Assembly (NCBI GenBank): GCA_050633325.1 | Contig: JBOEGH010000002.1 | Span: 124,001 to 188,000, forward strand | Direction: 5' to 3' | DNA: 64,000 bases | Source: UBA1672 sp050633325 | GTDB lineage: Bacteria; Pseudomonadota; Alphaproteobacteria; Micavibrionales; Micavibrionaceae | Shown: in pieces, positions 18,388 through 25,822 of the stretch | Numbering within the stretch: the stretch's first letter is position 1 | Layout of the letters: every line of letters begins with the position of its first letter | The notes under the pieces: generated by a model | Told to the model about the DNA's origin: nothing | Seen by the model: only the letters and a program-made list of their open reading frames with translations | The model's database searches: none | Translations under genes and position numbers: made by a program

Positions 18388-20361
18388 TTACTGAAGTAAG
18401 TTTTTAAATAAAATCGATATCTGTGTTTCTATCTGTAGGTTAAGGTCTACAGGGTCTTCATTGCGTTTAGTTGTGTCATAGCCCCGCGCATTTAACGTCA
18501 TCATGGCACGCCCATTTAAATCACCGTCTAGGCGAATTTCAAAATATTCATAATAGTAATTTTCTAACGAAGCCCTTATACGGTGCATTCTTTTGCTGCC
18601 ACCAGGAAATAAGCCAGCGATAACATCTTTGGGCATTTTAATTATGCCACCTCCTTGGCTCTGTAATATTCCGCCGCTTACCGTCATCTTATCTTTGTCA
18701 ATATGCAGTGGAATTACACCGCCTAATTGTCCTGTAATTACAATATCTTTAAACCCGGAGTCGCGAAATAACTTCTCTATATTGATATCGGAAACTATTA
18801 ACTTGTTTTTGGATGTAAGATTACCTTCATTGGTAATGGGGTATTGTGTTTTTATACGCCCTCCATATACATCAAGCTGTATTGATTTTACCAAGGGAGT
18901 ATTTTCTCTCTTTGAGAGGTTTAGGTTTATTTTCCCTCTCTGGGGTATTCCTCTTTTGAGGGGTAGCTTAAAGCTTAGATGTTCTTTTGTTATTTTTTTT
19001 GATTTAGAATTTAATGTAAACTCAGAAGTAATGTTTGGTATCTTAAATGAACCATAATCTATTACACCATCCTTTACTTTTGTTCTCATTGACCAGGTTA
19101 AATATGGTTTATTTTTAATTTTGTTAATTGCGAACTCTCCGGAGGAAGAAAGCATGAATTTAGTTGGTGTGTAGCCTTCTTTATGTGTGCTTTTATGTTC
19201 TATCTTTGTGTCGGTTACTGAAATTATACCTGCTACGCGGTCATTTTCATTATTGTAGGCAAACCCTCCACCAACTTCAAAGTCAGGGGATTGAAACGAG
19301 GCGGTTAATTCTCCGCCTATAGTGCCATTATTATTTGTTGTACTAATTGATAATATGGGGTCTTTCAGATTTGAAACAATTTCAGGAAAGTCTTCTTTTA
19401 AGTCTAACTGGTTATTTTTTCTGAGGAAAGAGACGAGAGCTCCCAATGAATTTGGGGTTATTGTACTGTTTGTTTCAATTATATCGTCAATTTTATTTAT
19501 ATGCGTTTTCCACTCTATTTCTTCTATTCCGAAAACTTTGCCATCTGCCATTAAGTTATAGTTATTGTTGTTGCCTTTTTCTAATACGGCATGAACGCCT
19601 CTTAATGGTAGTCCTCCCCAATTTACTGATGCAATCTCTGATTCAATTGACATATCATATGTCATGTCTTTGATGTTATTGACAAAATCCAACTTTGCAC
19701 TCCCTCTGCGAATTTTGAGGTCGTTATAGGACATTGATAATTGTTCAATTTCTGTTACTAAGGATAACTTGTCAGATGGGGAAATGGTGCCATTTAATTT
19801 TGTATTAAATTTAAGGTTTCTTTGTGTGCTGTTTGCCCTTCCTTTAATAATTATGTCTTCAAGTTTTGATAGCTGTATTTGAGCATCATAACCAATTTTA
19901 AGTCCCCCTAGATGCTCAGATAAAATATTAATATTACTGCTTTCTATATTTATTATTGTGGCAGGAATGCTACGTAATTTTTGTAAAAAATTCTTATTAT
20001 CAACCCATCCGGAAATGCTGAGGGATAGAGATTGAGACAGTTCTCCCGTTAAGTCTAAGTTTTTAACAGAAATTTCTTGGGCGTAGTCAGGGCTTAGTAA
20101 GAAATTTAGTAAGGAAAATTTTACGCTAATTTCTCTAATTGTGCTGAAGCTTTGCTTATCTAGAGAAATATCGGAAAATATTATTTCGCCGTTTTTATGT
20201 GATATTTCGCCGAATTTAAGGTTTTCAAAACCAAAAGCATTGAAATTATCTATAATTTTTTGTTCTATTTTTTTTGGTATATAGGTGAAATAAGCATAAG
20301 ATGACAATCCGCTAAGGGTTATGGCTATAACAACAACGAAAATATATAGTGGTGTTTTCAT
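18388..20361 (-). CDS. YdbH-like AsmA-superfamily envelope protein
   Basis: 657 residues. One N-terminal transmembrane anchor (about residues 4-26) is followed by a long, beta-rich, low-cysteine periplasmic part. The C-terminal region has the features of the YdbH/DctA-YdbH family: GGIIKMPKDVIAGLF, the LENYYYEYFEIRLDGDLNG strand pair near residue 600, and a final PVDLNLQIE segment. In E. coli, YdbH, TamB and YhdP are redundant AsmA-like proteins that carry phospholipids between the membranes, so a similar role is inferred here. It is close behind parE on the same strand (about 29 bases). Family identity comes from memory of the C-terminal pattern. Confidence 0.65.
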   Translation of the reverse strand: MKTPLYIFVVVIAITLSGLSSYAYFTYIPKKIEQKIIDNFNAFGFENLKFGEISHKNGEIIFSDISLDKQSFSTIREISVKFSLLNFLLSPDYAQEISVKNLDLTGELSQSLSLSISGWVDNKNFLQKLRSIPATIINIESSNINILSEHLGGLKIGYDAQIQLSKLEDIIIKGRANSTQRNLKFNTKLNGTISPSDKLSLVTEIEQLSMSYNDLKIRRGSAKLDFVNNIKDMTYDMSIESEIASVNWGGLPLRGVHAVLEKGNNNNYNLMADGKVFGIEEIEWKTHINKIDDIIETNSTITPNSLGALVSFLRKNNQLDLKEDFPEIVSNLKDPILSISTTNNNGTIGGELTASFQSPDFEVGGGFAYNNENDRVAGIISVTDTKIEHKSTHKEGYTPTKFMLSSSGEFAINKIKNKPYLTWSMRTKVKDGVIDYGSFKIPNITSEFTLNSKSKKITKEHLSFKLPLKRGIPQRGKINLNLSKRENTPLVKSIQLDVYGGRIKTQYPITNEGNLTSKNKLIVSDINIEKLFRDSGFKDIVITGQLGGVIPLHIDKDKMTVSGGILQSQGGGIIKMPKDVIAGLFPGGSKRMHRIRASLENYYYEYFEIRLDGDLNGRAMMTLNARGYDTTKRNEDPVDLNLQIETQISILFKNLLQ

Positions 20362-20390
20362 GGTTTGTATTTGTTTTTTATTTATTCCAG

Positions 20391-22385
20391 TTAAACGTCG
20401 ATGTCCTCAACGAATTGCGCATTATCTTGGATGAATTGATATCGGGCATCAGCATTCTTTCCCATTAGCCTTTGAACCAAATCATCAACTTCAGACGATG
20501 GTGTTGTCTCAGGAGTTTCCTCATCTATTAATTCTTCAGCATTTATCCCAAGTACAGCCATTACATCCGGCAAAGTAACTCTGAGAAGTATTCTGGAATC
20601 AGGATCCATTGTTGTTTCTTTTAGTTGGGCGGCTGGCATTTCACCCAGACCTTTAAAGCGACTAACTTCAACTTTGTTTTTACCTTTGAACGTTGTGTTC
20701 ATTAATTCGTCTTTATGTTCATCATCACGGGCATATGCGCTTAACGTACCGCTAACCAAACGATAAAGAGGGGGTTGCGCAATGAATAAATGCCCCTGAT
20801 CGATTAATGGTTTCATCTGAGTATAGAAAAACGTGACTAGAAGAGCGGCGATATGTGCACCGTCAACATCCGCATCAGTCATTATTATAACTCGTTCATA
20901 CCTTAGATTATTAAGGTCAAAATCTTTTCCTGCACTACATCCAAGGGCAAGTATAAGGTCTTGGATCTCGTTATTTGCCCTAATTTTATCCTTTGACGCG
21001 CTTACTACATTTAATATCTTACCACGTAAGGGCAGTATAGCTTGAGTTTTACGGTTACGCCCTTGTTTTGCTGACCCACCCGCACTGTCACCCTCTACGA
21101 TGAATAATTCAGTGTCACTTGCGTCTGACTGACTGCAATCGGCAAGCTTTCCTGGTAGACGCAATCTCTTTGTTGCGCTTTTACGCGCCATAGCACGATC
21201 ATCTTTACGGCGCAGGCGTTCTTCTGCTTTTTCTATGATCGTGTTAAGTAATTTTGTGCTGGACGTCGGGTCTTTGGACAGCCAGAGGTCAAAATAGTCT
21301 TTTACAGCGGTGTCTACTAACTTTGTAACACTAGTACTAACCAATTTTTCTTTGGTTTGCCCTTGGAATTGAGGGTCAGAAATAAATACTGATAGTAAAA
21401 TTGTGGCGCCTGACATTATATCATCCGCAGAAATAACGGATGATTTTTTAACTCCCGTCATATCACCATATCCACGTAACCCCTTTGACAATGCCGTCCT
21501 CAGGCCACTTTCATGAGTACCACCAAGTGGTGTTGGTACAGTATTACAATATGAGTGAATAAACCCATCGCCATCTTCCGGCCAGTCGATAGCAAGCTCT
21601 ATACGACCTAAATTATCTGGTAATTTGATATTACCGTGAAATGACGTTTCGGTTATTGTTGGTCTGTCTTTTAACGTCGTTTCAAGATAGTCCAGTAAAC
21701 CGTTTGGAAATTTAAATACTGCCTCAGATGTTACAATACTGTCTGGTTTTATAAGTTCGGCGTCACATTTCCATCTTATCTCTACCCCAGAATATAAGTA
21801 AGCTTTAGAGCGCAGCATTTGAAATAACCATGAAGGTTTAAAGCCTATTTTATCTCCAAAAATTTCAGGGTCGGGGTGAAAACATACGGTTGTTCCACGT
21901 CTATTATTTATAGAACCAAGGTTTTCTAATTTTGAAACAGGCTTTCCTCTTGAATAGCTTTGCTTGAACAGGGTTTTTTCGCGCGCGACCTCAATCCACA
22001 TATCGTCTGATAGTGCGTTTACAACAGAGATACCAACACCATGTAAGCCACCAGATGTTTGATATGATTTGTTTGAGAACTTTCCACCTGAATGTAGGGT
22101 AGTTAAAATAACTTCTAAAGCGGACTTTCCCGGAAATTTAGGGTGTTCATCTACAGGAATACCACGGCCATTATCTCGAATCGTAATTATATTACCTGCG
22201 CTTAGTGTGAATTCTATCCAATCAGCATGACCGGCCACAGCTTCATCCATTGAGTTGTCGAGAATCTCTCCAACCAAATGGTGATAGGCGCGTTCATCCG
22301 TGCCTCCGATATACATACCGGGGCGTTTACGAACAGGTTCTAGTCCTTCTAGGACTTCAATATCAGAGGCAATATAATCAGACAT
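20391..22385 (-). CDS. parE: DNA topoisomerase IV subunit B
   Basis: 664 residues. It is the ATPase subunit of topoisomerase IV, which decatenates daughter chromosomes. The GHKL ATPase domain shows LDNSMDEAVAGHAD (about residue 41), DNGRGIPVDEHPKF and the ATP-lid LHGVGISVVNALS. The TOPRIM region shows FIVEGDSAGGSAKQGRNR (about residue 427), LRGKILNVV and IIMTDADVDGAHI. Sequence details (SGGKFSNKSYQTSGGLHG and the ALGCSAG segment) fit ParE rather than GyrB. It diverges from the secreted-protein gene at 22587, and the roughly 200-base gap carries two copies of an 8-bp palindrome. Confidence 0.94.
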   Translation of the reverse strand: MSDYIASDIEVLEGLEPVRKRPGMYIGGTDERAYHHLVGEILDNSMDEAVAGHADWIEFTLSAGNIITIRDNGRGIPVDEHPKFPGKSALEVILTTLHSGGKFSNKSYQTSGGLHGVGISVVNALSDDMWIEVAREKTLFKQSYSRGKPVSKLENLGSINNRRGTTVCFHPDPEIFGDKIGFKPSWLFQMLRSKAYLYSGVEIRWKCDAELIKPDSIVTSEAVFKFPNGLLDYLETTLKDRPTITETSFHGNIKLPDNLGRIELAIDWPEDGDGFIHSYCNTVPTPLGGTHESGLRTALSKGLRGYGDMTGVKKSSVISADDIMSGATILLSVFISDPQFQGQTKEKLVSTSVTKLVDTAVKDYFDLWLSKDPTSSTKLLNTIIEKAEERLRRKDDRAMARKSATKRLRLPGKLADCSQSDASDTELFIVEGDSAGGSAKQGRNRKTQAILPLRGKILNVVSASKDKIRANNEIQDLILALGCSAGKDFDLNNLRYERVIIMTDADVDGAHIAALLVTFFYTQMKPLIDQGHLFIAQPPLYRLVSGTLSAYARDDEHKDELMNTTFKGKNKVEVSRFKGLGEMPAAQLKETTMDPDSRILLRVTLPDVMAVLGINAEELIDEETPETTPSSEVDDLVQRLMGKNADARYQFIQDNAQFVEDIDV

Positions 22386-22389
22386 ATTG

Positions 22390-22448
22390 TAACGTTAATC
22401 TTTTTTAATTGAAAAATAAACAGGCACAGGCCTTATTCCTTAACGTTA
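22390..22448. promoter_or_regulatory. Two TAACGTTA palindromes in the parE upstream region
   Basis: The self-complementary octamer TAACGTTA occurs at 22390-22397 and 22441-22448, 51 bases apart, just upstream of parE. Paired palindromes in a divergent promoter region could be operator sites, but no regulator is known and chance occurrence in AT-rich DNA is possible. Confidence 0.25.
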
Positions 22449-22495
22449 TGCACGGTTTGAATCAATCGTTTATTTTTACTGAATTAAAACAGTAC

Positions 22496-22525
22496 TTGTC
22501 TGTGTCCGGCAATAAAGGATATAAT
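22496..22525 (+). promoter_or_regulatory. Predicted sigma-70 promoter of the secreted-protein gene
   Basis: TTGTCT (22496-22501) and a perfect TATAAT (22520-22525) are separated by 18 bases, about 60 bases upstream of the gene starting at 22587. Confidence 0.5.
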
Positions 22526-22586
22526 AATCACTGGATATAACTTTATTACACATCCGTTTGGGTGTTTCTTACGAGAAGGTTTCTCT

Positions 22587-23801
22587 TTGTTAGTGATGTT
22601 TAAAAAAAATATTAGTCTTTATTTGTTCGCCGTTGTTACTGTCCTTGTCGCTATAGGGTGTCAGTCATCTGTTTCACATGCATCTAATACCAGTGGAGAT
22701 ATATTCAGTCGTTTTAAGAAGGATATGCCCAAGGTTGAATTGTTGAGTGATGAAGAGTTTAAAAAGCTTACTAAGCAAGTAAAGAAAAAACCTTATGGTG
22801 ATAAGGCTCTCGCATATAAAATTAGAATACCCGAGAAATGGACAGAAAAAGAAAGCGGTAGTTCAAGTAACTTTGTTTTAAGTTCAAAGCTGTTTTTGGA
22901 GTTGAGTTCTTTTTACGGTAAACCAACTGTTGATGGTCGCAGTCGTATAGAAATAAGTGTGCTAAAGCTGGAGAGAAACCTAACAGCAGAACAGTGGTAC
23001 TTGAAATATATCATTGAGGGAGGGTTCGCCACTCACGGATTTGTTGTTCACAACAAGAAGAAGGCAGAATCATTGATGATTTTATTGGAAAAAGATCGGT
23101 CATATTACCTTAGAACAGTTGTGATATTGAATGGTAATAGCGTTATTATGATGCGTTATTATGTTCCTGTTGGTAATATGCAAAAAGAGGCTGTTATGCA
23201 GGCGCAAGTATCTGAATCTTTCGAGGTTCTGTATGAGATGGATCGTCCTTTAGAAAAAATGATGATTTACAGTTTTTTGGATATCATAGATTTGAAATAC
23301 CCGAAAGAATGGAAGGTCTATACGAACCCTGTTCGTGATGTTGATAGAATGTCTGTAACAGTTATGAATACAAAGGAATATTTTGACTTGCACGGTGCTC
23401 TTAGTTCAACATCTACGGATGCAAAGCTTGATGTAACTGTTGTGTCATCATCATCCCAAAGCACCCTTGTCGAAGAGGTCGCAAAATATAAGCAAAAAAT
23501 GGAAGCCGATGGCTTATTGATTGGTAAAAAAATAGCAAACAGGGATGAATATAAATATAGCGATAATATGGATTTTGCTTTGACAGAGATTTATGAGGGA
23601 GGGGATGGTTCTAGTGAATTTAATGAATATGAATTCTGGTTCACTGTTATGGTTGGAGGGAATTACTATTACTTCCTTAATTTGTTGACTCCATCCAGAA
23701 ACGATAACTTTGGCGTTTGGGCAGAAAATACACAGCACTACAAACGCATCATAAAAGAAATGTCTCCAATGACAGGTGCATTCTTAGAGCGTGACTATTA
23801 A
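22587..23801 (+). CDS. Secreted or lipid-anchored protein with two related halves, unknown function
   Basis: About 404 residues from TTG 22587, which has an AGAAGG ribosome-binding site seven bases away; GTG 22593 and ATG 22596 are alternatives. A signal peptide runs to about residue 32. It has either a poor lipobox (VAIGC, Cys near residue 25) or a signal peptidase I site after VSHA. The body looks like two repeats of a PsbP/Mog1-like fold: a strand with RIPEKW near residue 82 and one with KYPKEW near residue 230, each followed by similar beta strands and an 'E...F' helix. This duplication is my inference. It converges on the GlnA-like gene. Confidence 0.6.
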   Translation: MLVMFKKNISLYLFAVVTVLVAIGCQSSVSHASNTSGDIFSRFKKDMPKVELLSDEEFKKLTKQVKKKPYGDKALAYKIRIPEKWTEKESGSSSNFVLSSKLFLELSSFYGKPTVDGRSRIEISVLKLERNLTAEQWYLKYIIEGGFATHGFVVHNKKKAESLMILLEKDRSYYLRTVVILNGNSVIMMRYYVPVGNMQKEAVMQAQVSESFEVLYEMDRPLEKMMIYSFLDIIDLKYPKEWKVYTNPVRDVDRMSVTVMNTKEYFDLHGALSSTSTDAKLDVTVVSSSSQSTLVEEVAKYKQKMEADGLLIGKKIANRDEYKYSDNMDFALTEIYEGGDGSSEFNEYEFWFTVMVGGNYYYFLNLLTPSRNDNFGVWAENTQHYKRIIKEMSPMTGAFLERDY

Positions 23802-23825
23802 TTTTTAACTTTAATAATTATTTGG

Positions 23826-25244
23826 TTAGCTGGAATAGTACATATCTACTTCTATTGGGTGCGTGATTTGTTCGTATCTCATTATTTCTGTTTCTTTTAA
23901 GTGTATGAATGCCTCAATGATTTCATTCGTAAATACATCACCTTTAAGTAGAAATTCGCGATCACTCCTTAATGACTGTATAGCGTCAGAAAGGGATACG
24001 CATATCCCTTGGTTCCCTGTTGGCGTAGGGACGAGATCATTACCCAAATAATCCCCCGGGTGTATTTTATTTTCTATTCCGTCTATTCCTGCCATTAACA
24101 TTGCCGAAAATGCCAAATAAGGGTTAGCTGTGGCATCAGGAAAGCATGTTTTTATGCGTTGCTCTTTAGGTGTATTCGCCTTCGGTATATAGCAAGCCGC
24201 AGATTTGTTTGAGGCAGAGTAAGATAAGTTAGGGCTATCATTAACGTCCGATATTATCCTTTTATAGCTGTTTGTCGTCGGGTTTGTAAAAGCGTTAAGC
24301 GCGCGCGAGTGTTTTAATATTCCACCTATATAATATAGTGCTGTTTCTGATAATCCGGCGTAACCTTTACCGGCAAATAAAGGTTTGCCCGATTTCCACA
24401 AAGATTGATGTATATTCATTCCCGACCCGTTTTCTCCATTTATTGGTTTGGGCATGAATGTGGCGCTTTTGCCATAGCTGTGTGCAACATTATGTACGGC
24501 ATGCTTGTACATTTGTATATTATCCGCAGATTCTAATAGTGGTGCGAATCTAATACCAAGTTCGCACTGTGATGGTGATAATCCATGGTGGTGGCCTTCT
24601 ACGTTTACACCCATGCTTTCTATAACACTTAACATTTCTGCTCTAATGTCAGAAAGGCTGTCTACCGGACTCTCTGTCATGTACCCGCCATTAACATTTG
24701 GTCTATGCCCCATATTTCCTGTTGTGTAATCACGAGCTTTGTTGTGCTGCCCTTCTTCGTTATCAACCATATAGGAAACATGATTTCCTTGCGTGCGAAC
24801 ACGTACGTTATCAAATATAAAAAATTCAGGTTCTGGGCCAAAATATGCTGTATCTCCTATCTTTAGTTTTTTTAGATAAGATTCGGCAGCCTTTGCAATA
24901 GATCTAGGGTCAAGATCATGCGGCTTATTTGATGTTGAACTGTGTATATCACAAAATATTTTTATTGTTTTTTGGGCGGCGAACGGGTCGTAAGTTGCAC
25001 GAGAGATGTCGGGCTTAATAGTTAAGTTTGATTCTTGGTTATTACTCAGGCCATTTATAAGTGAGCCATCTAAATTGATGCCGTTATCTATAACATCTTT
25101 TGTAATGTAACTGGCGTGGCGCGTTGTATGTTGCCATTTACCGCTTATGTCAGTGAAGTTAAGGTCAACGAATTGGATATCTTGCTCCTCAATGTATTTT
25201 ATTACCTCAGCAGCAGATTTAAATGACAATGCATATTTATTCAC
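23826..25244 (-). CDS. Glutamine synthetase-like protein lacking most catalytic residues
   Basis: 472 residues, start GTG 25244 with an AGGAAA site nine bases upstream. It aligns end to end with E. coli GlnA (468 residues) with few gaps. Scaffold motifs are kept: FVDLNFTD, GPEPEFFIFD, HNVAHSYGKSATFMPKP, NPTTNSYKR, FPDATANPYLAF and a C-terminal YYSS. Active-site residues are not, in E. coli numbering. Glu212 is Gly (HHHG, 24571-24600), His269 is Asn (GMNIH, 24411-24420) and flap Glu327 is Asn. Arg339 is Lys, Arg344 is Tyr, Glu357 is Lys and Arg359 is Cys (RIKTC, near 24140). Adenylylated Tyr397 is Val. Glu129, Glu131, Glu220, His271 and Arg321 remain. The frame is open with normal codon use, so it is probably a functional pseudoenzyme rather than a decayed glnA. 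No glnB is adjacent. Confidence 0.88.
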   Translation of the reverse strand: MNKYALSFKSAAEVIKYIEEQDIQFVDLNFTDISGKWQHTTRHASYITKDVIDNGINLDGSLINGLSNNQESNLTIKPDISRATYDPFAAQKTIKIFCDIHSSTSNKPHDLDPRSIAKAAESYLKKLKIGDTAYFGPEPEFFIFDNVRVRTQGNHVSYMVDNEEGQHNKARDYTTGNMGHRPNVNGGYMTESPVDSLSDIRAEMLSVIESMGVNVEGHHHGLSPSQCELGIRFAPLLESADNIQMYKHAVHNVAHSYGKSATFMPKPINGENGSGMNIHQSLWKSGKPLFAGKGYAGLSETALYYIGGILKHSRALNAFTNPTTNSYKRIISDVNDSPNLSYSASNKSAACYIPKANTPKEQRIKTCFPDATANPYLAFSAMLMAGIDGIENKIHPGDYLGNDLVPTPTGNQGICVSLSDAIQSLRSDREFLLKGDVFTNEIIEAFIHLKETEIMRYEQITHPIEVDMYYSS

Positions 25245-25342
25245 GTTGGAAACTTTCCTCTTAATATAGCCTTATTCAAGTTCTATCATGGGGGCATTAA
25301 GGCGACAAGTTCAGATTGTTTAAGAAAATGTATATAATATCC

Positions 25343-25370
25343 TTGACCAGAGCATCATATATATTATAGA
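25343..25370 (+). promoter_or_regulatory. Predicted promoter of tRNA-His
   Basis: TTGACC (25343-25348), 16 bases, then TATAGA (25365-25370). A transcript starting about seven bases later would have a leader of roughly 12 bases before the tRNA. Confidence 0.45.
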
Positions 25371-25389
25371 CAATATTACCAATTCTTGT

Positions 25390-25466
25390 GGCGGTCGTAG
25401 CTCAGTTGGTAGAGCCCTCGGTTGTGATCCGAGTGGTCGCGGGTTCAAGCCCCGTCGATCGCCCCA
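25390..25466 (+). tRNA. tRNA-His (anticodon GTG)
   Basis: Complete cloverleaf. Acceptor 25391-25397 pairs with 25456-25462 (one G-T), and the D arm carries AGTTGGTAGA. Anticodon stem CTCGG/CCGAG has loop TTGTGAT with anticodon GTG at 25424-25426, and the T arm has TTCAAGC. G25390 is the extra G at position -1 and faces discriminator C25463, the classical tRNA-His identity pair. CCA is encoded (25464-25466). Confidence 0.97.
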
Positions 25467-25498
25467 TTTACCTCATTTTATTATATATGAATAAATAG

Positions 25499-25516
25499 AT
25501 ACCGCTTTGGCGGTAT
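25499..25516. other. Perfect 7-bp hairpin between the two tRNA genes
   Basis: ATACCGC (25499-25505) and GCGGTAT (25510-25516) flank a TTTG loop. No T run follows, so it is not a classical terminator. It may act in 3' processing or partial termination of the tRNA-His transcript. The rest of 25467-25650 holds no gene that I can see. Confidence 0.4.
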
Positions 25517-25650
25517 GGCCTAGTATTACTGGTTATTTCTTCATGATATAAAAAAAATGCAAATTTTTAAAAGAAACACTTGGAATTAGTAAAAAACTAG
25601 GGTAGAAACTCGCATTAAGTCTGAATGAGGACTTTATAAAATATACCTGT

Positions 25651-25736
25651 GCGGATGTGGCGAAATTGGTAGACGCGCTAGATTTAGGTTCTAGTTTCCT
25701 TTGGAAGTGGGGGTTCAAGTCCCTTCATCCGCACCA
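25651..25736 (+). tRNA. tRNA-Leu (anticodon TAG)
   Basis: 86 bases with a long variable arm, as expected for tRNA-Leu. Acceptor GCGGATG pairs with CATCCGC near the 3' end, the discriminator is A, and CCA is encoded (25734-25736). The anticodon loop reads TTTAGGT, giving anticodon TAG, which reads CUN codons. A TATAAA-like -10 lies about 15 bases upstream. Confidence 0.97.
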
Positions 25737-25748
25737 TTTTAAAAATTT

Positions 25749-25775
25749 AAAGCCGAATGATACGGCTTTTTTTTT
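25749..25775 (+). terminator. Rho-independent terminator after tRNA-Leu
   Basis: AAAGCCG (25749-25755), loop AATGATA, CGGCTTT (25763-25769), running into nine consecutive T residues. It separates the tRNA transcript from tig. Confidence 0.85.
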
Positions 25776-25822
25776 CATTATTTTTTTGAATTTTAAACAT
25801 ACGACAAGAGAAGAGCATCACA

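Noticed and set aside
23826..25244. The GlnA-like gene as a decayed pseudogene
   Set aside because: The frame is open over 472 codons, has a good ribosome-binding site, and the substitutions sit at catalytic positions while the scaffold is kept. Random decay would not give this pattern.
25499..25516. A terminator for tRNA-His
   Set aside because: The hairpin is perfect but has no T run after it, so I list it only as a structure.
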